A stretch of DNA of 42,075 nt from NCBI GenBank assembly GCA_003228195.2, contig QGNO01000015.1:1-42075 (forward strand). The letters are read 5' to 3'. Numbering within the stretch: position 1 is the first letter of the stretch; the number at the start of each line of letters is the position of its first letter. This document shows, in pieces, positions 36,008-41,639 of the stretch. This DNA comes from Chloroflexota bacterium (lineage in GTDB: Bacteria > Chloroflexota > Dehalococcoidia > Lucifugimonadales > QGNO01). The translations under genes were made by a program, and so were the position numbers. The notes below the pieces were generated by a model. It was not told where the DNA came from. It saw only the letters and a program-made list of their open reading frames with translations, and did not search any database.

Positions 36008-36093
36008 GCGTCATAAACGCGCTATTAACGCAAAGCGCAGTTGATTATTTCTGTATATAAGCGTAAGATACACGCAAAACGCGCAAGGAGCGT
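36008..36093 (+). promoter_or_regulatory. Promoter/operator of the HTH-MazF module
   Basis: A -35 TTGATT (36041-36046) and -10 TAAGAT (36064-36069) have a 17-base spacer. Around them lie GCGT/ACGC inverted pairs (36008-36011 with 36017-36020; 36061-36064 with 36072-36075) and related AACGCAAAGCGC and ACGCAAAACGCGC tracts. This is the pattern expected for binding of the antitoxin to its own promoter. Experimental support is lacking. Confidence 0.5.
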
Positions 36094-36567
36094 ATGATGC
36101 GCATAAGTGCAGCAGACTTTGAAATGGGTAATGTGGGTTGGGTTCACCAGGCGATACTGGAGGTTGTGCCGGAAGAGGAAGCAGTAGATGAATCGGAACT
36201 GCGCTCTGCCTACGAAAGCGTGGATGAAGAGGGCAAGCCCTCTTTTGAAGAGGTTATGGAACACCTTTCAGGCCGCCTTATAGAACGGAACATCGGAGGC
36301 AGGAATTTCTATATCCGGAGAAAGGCCTGGCTCTCTAGCGGTGAGGTCGCAAAAAGACTTGGCGTTTCCTTGAGGACAGTGCAAGCCTGGGGACAGAGAG
36401 GCGTCTTGGGTGCGCAGTATATGGGAGACAGGCTCAGATTTGCCGCTGAAAACGTGGAAGAGTGGGTAAGAGGTAAGAGAAGCGGCATCGCCTTTGATCA
36501 GTCAGACAGGCCTGCAGTATCACAGGTCTGGGACAACGAAGAGGACGCTAAATATGACCGACTATAG
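36094..36567 (+). CDS. HTH (excisionase/MerR-type) protein, likely antitoxin
   Basis: A 157-residue DNA-binding protein. The N-terminal 75 residues are acidic with a possible winged-helix character. The second half has a clear helix-turn-helix of the MerR/excisionase type: WLSSGEVAKRLGVSLRTVQAW, followed by a wing (YMGDRLRFAAENVEEWVRG). The acidic tail resembles antitoxin toxin-binding tails. AAGGAG precedes ATG 36094. The MazF-like gene starts inside its last codons (14-base overlap), so the pair behaves like a toxin-antitoxin operon. An alternative is a regulator merely co-translated with a MazF-fold protein. Confidence 0.8.
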   Translation: MMRISAADFEMGNVGWVHQAILEVVPEEEAVDESELRSAYESVDEEGKPSFEEVMEHLSGRLIERNIGGRNFYIRRKAWLSSGEVAKRLGVSLRTVQAWGQRGVLGAQYMGDRLRFAAENVEEWVRGKRSGIAFDQSDRPAVSQVWDNEEDAKYDRL

Positions 36568-36892
36568 TAGGGGTGATGTAGTTCTTGTCTATTACAGGCC
36601 TTTAACGGCGACACAGGCGGGCTTAAGGCCTGCGGTGGTAGTGAGCTCTGAAACTTACCAACAAGGCCGTGGACAGCTACTTTTAGCGCTAGTGACCAGT
36701 GCAGAGAAGAGGCCCTCTCTGGGCGACACGGTCATCCGGGACTGGAACGAAGCGGGGCTGATACGAGAATCACTTGTAGCGGGTGTTTTGCTGACAGTAA
36801 ATCCAGATGCGATTGATCGTAAGCTAGGCAGCCTCTCCGAGAAGGATGCTCAGAGTCTTGAGAGTAGTTTGAGGGTGAATCTGGGGTTGTAG
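36554..36892 (+). CDS. MazF/PemK-like toxin (mRNA interferase fold)
   Basis: About 112 residues from the internal ATG at 36554 (the frame is open earlier, but GAAGAGGA suits this codon). It has the PemK/MazF features: YSRGDVVLVYYRPL near the N-terminus, GLRPAVVVSSETY with the family R-PAVV-S motif, LLLALVTSAEKRP, and GLIRESLVAGVLLTVN near the C-terminus. The family cleaves mRNA at specific sequences. Activity is inferred from fold only. Overlap with the HTH gene supports its assignment as a TA partner. Confidence 0.82.
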   Translation: MTDYSRGDVVLVYYRPLTATQAGLRPAVVVSSETYQQGRGQLLLALVTSAEKRPSLGDTVIRDWNEAGLIRESLVAGVLLTVNPDAIDRKLGSLSEKDAQSLESSLRVNLGL

Positions 36893-36905
36893 AGTTGGTT
36901 GTCTA

Positions 36906-37156
36906 ATGAATTGGGGACGAAAAATCGTGAAAAGCAAGATCGATTTCAGGCATCTCCTTAACGATTTGAGAGATGTTTACACGTATTCTCTCGAAGAGGC
37001 GGTACTGGTTGAGTTGGTAGCCAATTATCTTGATACCAAATGCAAGAAGATCAGATTTTGAGTAGACCTGGGAAACTCATAGTTAATAGTGGCGGAGAGG
37101 GTATGAGTGAGGGTTATTCATCATCGTGCGGAAATGTTGTTTACGTAAACCTATAA
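36906..37156 (+). pseudogene. Decayed GHKL-type ATPase fragment
   Basis: From ATG 36906 a 51-codon frame reads FRHLLNDLRDVYTYSLEEAV and then LVELVANYLDTKCKKIRF, like the first helix and N-box (E-L-x-x-N-x-L-D) of GHKL ATPases (HATPase_c_3 type), and then hits TGA (37059-37061). The following codons still read VDLGNS, then TAG, LIVA, and a shifted frame supplies GEGMSEG, resembling the next motif (D-x-G-x-GM). The frame ends at TAA 37154-37156. This reads as a gene that lost its 3' part and gained two stops and a frameshift. No longer remnant follows in the next 300 bases. Confidence 0.5.
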
Positions 37157-37493
37157 GGCGATCCTATCTCCACTTGCATAGATTTATCAACTCCAAGTTC
37201 TAATACCAGCTACTCCAGACAAATGTCAAACGGAACGACTGAATAAGCTGCGCATTGCCGCCATATAGATCAGAGCCATATCCTATTCTGATGTCTACTG
37301 GGCAGTCGAAATTGCCCTGGCTGTTGACCGATGCATTTCCTGTAATAGTTACTGAGTCGTTAATCGGACCGCCCGATTGGGGCATTCCGGGCCACTTAAG
37401 CCACCAGCAATTTTCAGCATTTCTGATCGACCAGTTTTGATTCCTAATCCTTAAATTTCATCTAGTGCGGCGATCGCACTATGATTTTGTATT
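37157..37493. other. Gap of 337 bases with one unassigned minus-strand fragment
   Basis: The minus strand has an open stretch of about 80 codons ending at TAG near 37200. Its only ATG gives a 61-residue peptide with GGPINDSVTITGNASV and SVNSQGNFDCPVDIRIGYG, looking like part of a beta-rich extracellular protein. No ribosome site is seen and the upstream frame has no ATG, GTG or TTG start. I treat it as a possible decayed gene fragment and not as a gene. No RNA, repeat or terminator is seen here. Confidence 0.3.
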
Positions 37494-37973
37494 TTATCCC
37501 GACAACTGCTTTGCTTTTTTCCACCCGTATTGTTGCTCTTCCTCTCGTCCGCCTGTCAGACGTTTTAGAAGTTCATCCAATTCGTCGGTTGAAAGCTTCT
37601 GAATAGCTTCATAATCCGGATTATCTGTATCTTGGACCTTCGCAGATACTTCTAGCCTTTGCTTGCCGTACTTTTCAGGCCAACGTCTCTCTAATAGCCA
37701 TGCTGCAGCCTGCCAACTTTTTTGTGAATGGGTATAGATCAGGTCAAGAAGAGCATCTTCCGAATCTCGCTCAGCCCTTTTTAAGGCTTGAAACAATTGA
37801 AACTTTATCCCTTCTCCGGTCTCCTCACCCTCATTTCTCCAGTGGATTACGCTTTCTACACTTACCCCCGCGGCTACAGCCGCCTCATAGAGGAAACCAC
37901 CCTGTCTGACGACAGTAGTAATTACGTCCACTTTTTCAGAAGTTAGCTTCAATTTTCTGCCTACTTTTGTCAT
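37494..37973 (-). CDS. Phage terminase small subunit-like HTH protein
   Basis: A 159-residue protein resembling small DNA-binding phage proteins. The N-terminus has a homeodomain-like helix-turn-helix (GFLYEAAVAAGVSVESVIHW), then WRNEGEETGEGIKFQLFQAL, then KSWQAAAWLLERRWPEKYGK, the pattern of phage terminase small subunits and their relatives that recognise DNA. The C-terminal third is acidic/charged. There is no large terminase, portal or capsid gene in the window, so it is an isolated phage remnant or domesticated DNA-binding protein. ATG start. Confidence 0.65.
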   Translation of the reverse strand: MTKVGRKLKLTSEKVDVITTVVRQGGFLYEAAVAAGVSVESVIHWRNEGEETGEGIKFQLFQALKRAERDSEDALLDLIYTHSQKSWQAAAWLLERRWPEKYGKQRLEVSAKVQDTDNPDYEAIQKLSTDELDELLKRLTGGREEEQQYGWKKAKQLSG

Positions 37974-38048
37974 GGGCTTATAGTATTTCTTAAAAGAAGA
38001 AATGTCTAATTCGTAGATCTATCATTTCATAGCTACTTATCTAAGACA

Positions 38049-38077
38049 TTGCCCATTCCCCAACAATATGTCATAAT
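38049..38077 (+). promoter_or_regulatory. Promoter of leader/cassette 1
   Basis: A -35 TTGCCC (38049-38054) and -10 CATAAT (38072-38077) are separated by 17 bases. Transcription would start near 38084, just before the conserved structured leader. No equally good promoter is seen before copy 2. Confidence 0.5.
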
Positions 38078-38095
38078 CGGCAAACAATTTAATAT

Positions 38096-38178
38096 ACGTC
38101 CCGAGCGGTAGGCGAGGCCCTCAGGCCTGAGACCCTACCCGGCAACCTTACCTTTGAAGGTGCCCTGAGGAAACGACG
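38096..38178 (+). ncRNA. SAM-I/SAM-IV-like riboswitch aptamer candidate, copy 1
   Basis: Seen elements: P1 closing helix CGTC (38097-38100) with GACG (38175-38178); P2a GGTAGG (38107-38112) with CCTACC (38134-38139); asymmetric, kink-turn-like junction; P2b AGGCC (38115-38119) with GGCCT (38124-38128) and loop CTCA; P3 ACCTT (38145-38149) with AAGGT (38157-38161), framed by GGCA...TGCC, the GGCAACC/GGTGCC signature of S-adenosylmethionine riboswitches. The P2b loop CTCA (38120-38123) can pair with TGAG (38166-38169) in the strand between P3 and P1, the class's pseudoknot. A short GTCC/GGAC hairpin (38181-38193) lies just 3' of P1, as P5 does in SAM-IV. Ligand identity is inference. Confidence 0.65.
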
Positions 38179-38205
38179 AGGTCCTTGATGGACAAATGGG
38201 TACGG

Positions 38206-38231
38206 CTCTCCGTACTCCGGAGGGTTTTTTT
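38206..38231 (+). terminator. Intrinsic terminator of leader 1 with competing hairpin
   Basis: Stem CTCTCCG (38206-38212) pairs with CGGAGGG (38218-38224), with one G-U pair and loop TACTC, followed by seven T (38225-38231). A mutually exclusive 6-bp hairpin GTACGG-CTCT-CCGTAC (38200-38215) uses part of the same stem, as an antiterminator would. The terminator lies 49 bases before the start codon. Confidence 0.75.
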
Positions 38232-38237
38232 ATGCCC

Positions 38238-38273
38238 CTCGTTTTCCTGCTCTGAGACGAGAAACAGAGGAGG
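38238..38273 (+). promoter_or_regulatory. Switchable hairpin over the Shine-Dalgarno, leader 1
   Basis: Two exclusive hairpins are possible. CTCGTTTT (38238-38245) with GAGACGAG (38254-38261) leaves AGGAGG (38268-38273) free. CCTGCTCTG (38246-38254) with CAGAGGAGG (38265-38273), one G-G mismatch, buries it. The same sequence recurs in leader 2. Confidence 0.45.
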
Positions 38274-38279
38274 TTTCCG

Positions 38280-39020
38280 ATGTCCCCGATACTTAGATTT
38301 GCGTATGATGATTCACTTTGGCGTTTTGTAACCATGATGGAATGTGTAGAGTGGGAGGACATTTCCAGCCAGTCACCATATGAACGGCATCATTACGGCC
38401 TAATTAATGGGAAGGACCACTGGTACATCTACAAGGATGTTGCCCTGGAGATAGACGCGGTAAGTGGAACTGAAATCAGTATGTCCGGTTCCAGACAGGA
38501 TACAATGACAACCATTGTCTATTTGGATTCGGCGCTAGTAGGGCTTACCAGGGCGACTACCGGGCGATTTGGCGACGCAATGAGCGGATTCACCTACGTG
38601 AAGACCGGTAGTGTGTTGTTGGGCATATCAGCTCCAGGCTTTGATGACGTTCAATGGGAACCTGTGGTTGAGGTCTGGGTCCCTCCACTTCCTCGGTCAC
38701 TGCAGGGTCTCCAATTCCAGGGTATCTCTGGAGGGTTTTATTGGTATGACGGTGATGCCTTTGAAGAGTTTTCAAGAAGCCATAGCATAACGGTAGAGAG
38801 CAAAATCCCGGGTGAGGATAGCGCCTGGCTAGAAAAAATGCAGATGGTATCAAAATTTGGTGATACTGAACATGAAACTTTGCTGGCCTGTGACGGTGAG
38901 TTGCCGGCCGCACCGTGGCACGGCAATCCCAGAGATATCAGGCGACAGATACTTGGTTTGCCAGTGGACCCCAAAGGATGGTGCCCTGACCCGAACCCGC
39001 TGTTCGGTAAGGACACGTAG
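38280..39020 (+). CDS. Unknown protein, cassette paralog A
   Basis: A 246-residue protein I do not recognise. It has no signal peptide, lipobox or membrane segment, and is rich in Trp, Asp and Gly. It is a clear paralog of the next gene: they share SPIxRFAxDDSLWRFV at the start, a nearly identical central block from DSALVGLTRATTGRFGDAMS to GFTYV, LLGIS, the WEPVVEVW segment and a C-terminal block including LACDGEL and APWHGNPRDIRR. An AGGAGG ribosome site precedes ATG 38280. Expression should be controlled by the structured leader. Function cannot be inferred. Confidence 0.75.
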   Translation: MSPILRFAYDDSLWRFVTMMECVEWEDISSQSPYERHHYGLINGKDHWYIYKDVALEIDAVSGTEISMSGSRQDTMTTIVYLDSALVGLTRATTGRFGDAMSGFTYVKTGSVLLGISAPGFDDVQWEPVVEVWVPPLPRSLQGLQFQGISGGFYWYDGDAFEEFSRSHSITVESKIPGEDSAWLEKMQMVSKFGDTEHETLLACDGELPAAPWHGNPRDIRRQILGLPVDPKGWCPDPNPLFGKDT

Positions 39021-39049
39021 GCGGATTATCAATAAAAACAATTTAATAT

Positions 39050-39132
39050 ACGTCTCGAGCGGTAGACGAGGCCCTCAGGCCTGAGACTCTACCCGGCAAC
39101 CTTACCTTTTAAGGTGCCCTGAGGAAACGACG
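39050..39132 (+). ncRNA. SAM-I/SAM-IV-like riboswitch aptamer candidate, copy 2
   Basis: Same fold as copy 1: P1 CGTC (39051-39054) with GACG (39129-39132); P2a GGTAGA (39061-39066) with TCTACC (39088-39093); P2b AGGCC/GGCCT; P3 ACCTT/AAGGT framed by GGCA/TGCC; CTCA-TGAG pseudoknot. In P2a both strands changed relative to copy 1 (G to A and C to T), so the pairing is kept: a compensatory change. The remaining substitutions fall in a single-stranded base after P1 and in the P3 loop. The copy follows the paralog A gene directly, so it may be transcribed by read-through or from its own weak promoter. Confidence 0.65.
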
Positions 39133-39159
39133 AGGTCCTTGATGGACAAATGGGTACGG

Positions 39160-39184
39160 CTCTCCGTACTCCGGAGGGTTTTTT
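39160..39184 (+). terminator. Intrinsic terminator of leader 2 with competing hairpin
   Basis: Same stem as in leader 1 (CTCTCCG 39160-39166, CGGAGGG 39172-39178) with six T instead of seven. The exclusive GTACGG/CCGTAC hairpin spans 39154-39169. Confidence 0.75.
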
Positions 39185-39190
39185 ATGCCC

Positions 39191-39226
39191 CTCGTTTTCC
39201 TGCTCTGAGACGAGAAACAGAGGAGG
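39191..39226 (+). promoter_or_regulatory. Switchable hairpin over the Shine-Dalgarno, leader 2
   Basis: Identical to leader 1: hairpin 39191-39214 leaves AGGAGG free; the alternative 39199-39226 buries it. Confidence 0.45.
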
Positions 39227-39232
39227 TTTCCG

Positions 39233-40030
39233 ATGTCCCCGATAATTAGATTTGCGCATGACGATTCACTTTGGCGTTTTGTAGGCACCATGGAATGTGA
39301 CTGGCAGGACATTTCCAGCCAGTCACCATATCGACAACATCGCCACCCCTGGCCTAAACATCATTACACCATAATCAAAAAAAAGGACGGCACGTACAAC
39401 TTTGGTTGGCCTCCGGACGTTACCCTGGAGATAGATGCGGTAAGAGGAATTGAACGCGGCAGTATGTTCAATACCGCACAGGAAACACTCACAACCGTTG
39501 TCTATTTAGATTCGGCGCTAGTAGGGCTTACTAGGGCGACTACCGGGCGATTTGGCGACGCAATGAGCGGATTCACTTACGTGTGGATTCGTTGTTCTTA
39601 CTCACCCCAAGATGTGTTGTTGGGCATATCAACTCCAGGCTTTGATGGCTGGCAATGGGAGCCTGTGGTTGAGGTCTGGGCCCCTCCGCGCCCTCTGTCG
39701 TCGCAGGAGCCACATCCCGGGTTAGGATTTCCATGGGGCGAAGATGGTAGTGCCTTAGAACGGCTTTCAAAAAGTCATAGTTTAACCGTGGAGGGCAAAA
39801 TCCCGGGTGAGAATAGTACTTGGCTAGAAAAAATGCAGACGGTATCAAAATATGGTGATACTGAAGATGCAAATTTGTTGGCATGTGACGGCGAGTTACT
39901 GGCCGCACCGTGGCATGGCAATCCCAGAGATATCAGGCGACGGATACTTGGTTTGCCAGAGGACCCCGAAGGATGGTGCCCTGCCCCGAAGCTGTTCTTT
40001 GGCAAAGACGCTGAGGCAGGTTATAGATAA
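39233..40030 (+). CDS. Unknown protein, cassette paralog B
   Basis: A 265-residue paralog of the preceding gene, longer by about 19 residues because of insertions after residue 30 (a His/Pro/Trp-rich stretch) and near residue 120. The central DSALVGLTRATTGRFGDAMS block and the C-terminal APWHGNPRDIRRRILGLP block are retained. No signal peptide or membrane segment. AGGAGG precedes ATG 39233. The gene probably shares a transcript with the 51-codon gene downstream, since the first terminator is at 40284-40307. Function unknown. Confidence 0.75.
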   Translation: MSPIIRFAHDDSLWRFVGTMECDWQDISSQSPYRQHRHPWPKHHYTIIKKKDGTYNFGWPPDVTLEIDAVRGIERGSMFNTAQETLTTVVYLDSALVGLTRATTGRFGDAMSGFTYVWIRCSYSPQDVLLGISTPGFDGWQWEPVVEVWAPPRPLSSQEPHPGLGFPWGEDGSALERLSKSHSLTVEGKIPGENSTWLEKMQTVSKYGDTEDANLLACDGELLAAPWHGNPRDIRRRILGLPEDPEGWCPAPKLFFGKDAEAGYR

Positions 40031-40133
40031 ACAGACAACCCTGCAGTGTGCACTGGCTATAGGAAATTCTAGGCTGCCGCAAATTAACTAGTTGTGATTC
40101 TTAGGAATCAGAAATCAATGAAGGAGATTATTT

Positions 40134-40289
40134 ATGGACAATAGATCAAACGGAGACAAGTTGAAGGAACTCTACAAGAAGGCACTTTCGACTTCTTTGC
40201 TACTCAATCTGACCGAGGAGGAGGCACGTTCTATGATAACCCTCTCAAGGGCAGAAACGCCCAAGAGTTCGGAGCAGGAGTTGAAGTGA
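40134..40289 (+). CDS. Small hypothetical protein (51 aa)
   Basis: A short frame with a good AAGGAGA ribosome site seven bases before ATG 40134. The peptide is helical and charged (KLKELYKKALSTSLLLNLTE, then EEARSMITLSRAE). No domain is recognised. Its stop codon lies inside the stem of an intrinsic terminator, which supports it being the end of a real transcript. It might be a regulatory partner of cassette B or the nuclease; this is unsupported. Confidence 0.5.
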   Translation: MDNRSNGDKLKELYKKALSTSLLLNLTEEEARSMITLSRAETPKSSEQELK

Positions 40290-40307
40290 CGGCTGTCACT
40301 TGTTTTT
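40284..40307 (+). terminator. Intrinsic terminator after the 51-aa gene
   Basis: Stem AAGTGAC (40284-40290) and GTCACTT (40295-40301) pair perfectly around GGCT, followed by GTTTTT. It separates the cassette/small-gene unit from the nuclease lipoprotein gene. Confidence 0.75.
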
Positions 40308-40340
40308 AGGTTGAAGTTATAATGAGGAAAGGATTCTCTT

Positions 40341-41387
40341 ATGAATTTACTCAGGTCCATATCGTTTCTTTTGCTGGTCGCAGCTCTGATGCTGTTGATG
40401 GGTTGTGGCAGGGAAACACAGACAGCGTTCGTTCCTACGCCTACAGCTACGCAGGTAGTTGCTACTTCGACTCCAACCCAGATACCGCCTACACCCACTG
40501 CGACAGCTGATCCGGCTCATATACCTACCAGTGTGGTGCAAGCTGATAACGTGAAAGTTACAGCGCTGAAGATTTCGAATGCTTCAGGTAACATTCCTGC
40601 GTATGACAGGGGCGATTGGCGTCACTGGATCGATGTTGACGGTGACTGCCAGAATGCTCGGCACGAAGTGCTGGTTGAAGAATCAGTAATCCCCGTTACA
40701 TTCACTGATGCTCGAGAATGCAGTGTTTCGGGAGGTCAATGGATTGGACTTTTTACGGGAGTGACAGTTATAGCGGCAAGCAAATTAGATGTCGATCATA
40801 TGGTGCCATTGGCAAATGCACACAGGTCAGGTGGATGGGCTTGGGATTCTGAGAAGAAGAAGGAGTATTCGAATAACCTATCTTACTCAGGTCACCTTAT
40901 TGCAGTTACGGCATCAGCGAATAGATCAAAAGGGGCAAAAGGTCCTGAAGAGTGGCGTCCGCCTGACAGGAGCTACTGGTGTACCTACGCGACAGATTGG
41001 ATGAATATAAAGGCAACTTGGGAACTCACGGCCACTAATGCAGAATGGGCAGCCCTTACAGAAATGCTCGATACCTGCCCAGACAAGGTATCAGTAGGGG
41101 ACGCGGGCAGTTCGATCGACACCATTCCCACTGTAGGGCCATCTCCAACGCCAACTGTGGTAGACGTTGTACGAGAGACTCCGACAGTTGTTGTGGAAGC
41201 GCTGTGCGTGAATCTAAATACAGCTTCTAAAGAAGAGTTACAGCGAATTGTGCATATAGGAGCTTCAAGGGCAGAAGCAGTTATTAATATGCGCCCTCTC
41301 GAATCCGTTGCAGATCTCGATGACGTTTCTGGTATAAGCGCATCCAGGTTAAGCGATATAGTAGCTCAGAATCTTGCGTGTGTATGA
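40341..41387 (+). CDS. Secreted lipoprotein nuclease: DUF1524 HNH domain plus ComEA-like HhH
   Basis: A 348-residue lipoprotein. It starts with a lipoprotein signal (FLLLVAALMLLMGC, cleavage before Cys22) and a Thr/Pro-rich linker (about 30-60). The HNH-type DUF1524 domain follows: YDRGDWRHWIDVDGDCQNAR, then LDVDHMVPLANAHRSGGWAW (DxDH metal/catalytic motif about 150-153), then NLSYSGHLIAVTASANRSKG and the PPDRSYWCTYATDWMNIKA segment. A second Thr/Pro linker leads to a C-terminal ComEA-like helix-hairpin-helix domain (VNLNTASKEELQRIVHIGAS, about 289-348) that binds DNA. It is probably anchored outside the cell and could degrade or tether extracellular DNA. AGGAAAGGA precedes the ATG. Confidence 0.85.
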   Translation: MNLLRSISFLLLVAALMLLMGCGRETQTAFVPTPTATQVVATSTPTQIPPTPTATADPAHIPTSVVQADNVKVTALKISNASGNIPAYDRGDWRHWIDVDGDCQNARHEVLVEESVIPVTFTDARECSVSGGQWIGLFTGVTVIAASKLDVDHMVPLANAHRSGGWAWDSEKKKEYSNNLSYSGHLIAVTASANRSKGAKGPEEWRPPDRSYWCTYATDWMNIKATWELTATNAEWAALTEMLDTCPDKVSVGDAGSSIDTIPTVGPSPTPTVVDVVRETPTVVVEALCVNLNTASKEELQRIVHIGASRAEAVINMRPLESVADLDDVSGISASRLSDIVAQNLACV

Positions 41388-41454
41388 TTTTCAGTCGGTT
41401 CACAAAACCATAAAGTGCTGGGTTTAGTAATCACTGAAAGATTTTCATAGGATT

Positions 41455-41484
41455 GGCAACGCTTTACTAGGTTGCCGTTATAAT
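41455..41484 (+). promoter_or_regulatory. Possible tRNA-Lys promoter with inverted repeat
   Basis: A perfect TATAAT (41479-41484) lies 80 bases before the tRNA. GGCAAC (41455-41460) and GTTGCC (41471-41476) form an inverted repeat just upstream of it. A -35 (TTGGCA 41453) would be at a long 20-base spacing, so the assignment is weak. The rest of the 41388-41563 gap shows only a TTTCAGT/ACTGAAA stem with a long loop. Confidence 0.35.
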
Positions 41485-41563
41485 GTTCTAATATCGGTTG
41501 CTGTAAAATGCGTGTGGGCCAGATGGACGAATCAGACCCTCTCGTTAGTTACTTTAATCCCTT

Positions 41564-41639
41564 GGGCCGTTAGCTCAGTTGGTAGAGCAGCGGACTTTTA
41601 ATCCGCGTGTCGTGGGTTCGAATCCCACACGGCCCACCA
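41564..41639 (+). tRNA. tRNA-Lys (anticodon UUU)
   Basis: Canonical cloverleaf of 76 nt with encoded CCA. The acceptor GGGCCG pairs with CGGCCC, the D arm reads TAGCTCAGTTGGTAGAGCA, the anticodon stem GCGGA/TCCGC encloses CTTTTAA with anticodon TTT at 41597-41599, and the T arm is GTGGGTTCGAATCCCAC. A T-run (CTTTTT) follows directly. Confidence 0.97.

Larger units (their letters stand above)
38082..38330 (+). repeat. Direct repeat unit 1 (leader plus start of cassette 1 CDS)
   Basis: This segment is about 98% identical to 39036-39283 over the untranslated leader (four substitutions and one T-run length change in about 200 nt) and remains very similar for the first 50 bases of the downstream gene. 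Identity then drops as the two genes diverge. The repeat unit spans the candidate riboswitch, terminator and ribosome site. Confidence 0.9.
39036..39283 (+). repeat. Direct repeat unit 2 (leader plus start of cassette 2 CDS)
   Basis: Second copy of the leader repeat at 38082-38330, starting 16 bases after the stop of paralog A. It is almost identical through the leader and slightly less so after the start codon of paralog B. Confidence 0.9.

Noticed and set aside
36906-37061. Stop TGA in the GHKL fragment as a possible selenocysteine codon
   Set aside because: The next stop (TAG) follows after six codons and the frame is shifted after it, so decay is a simpler explanation.
37139-37150. 12-bp palindrome GTTTACGTAAAC
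   Set aside because: It lies within the decayed ATPase remnant and has no repeat or gene boundary nearby; chance is sufficient.
38232-38255. Seven-codon leader frame (MPLVFLL) after the terminator in both leaders
   Set aside because: No ribosome site; it lies within the switchable hairpin and is explained by near-identical copies. It is not treated as an attenuator peptide.
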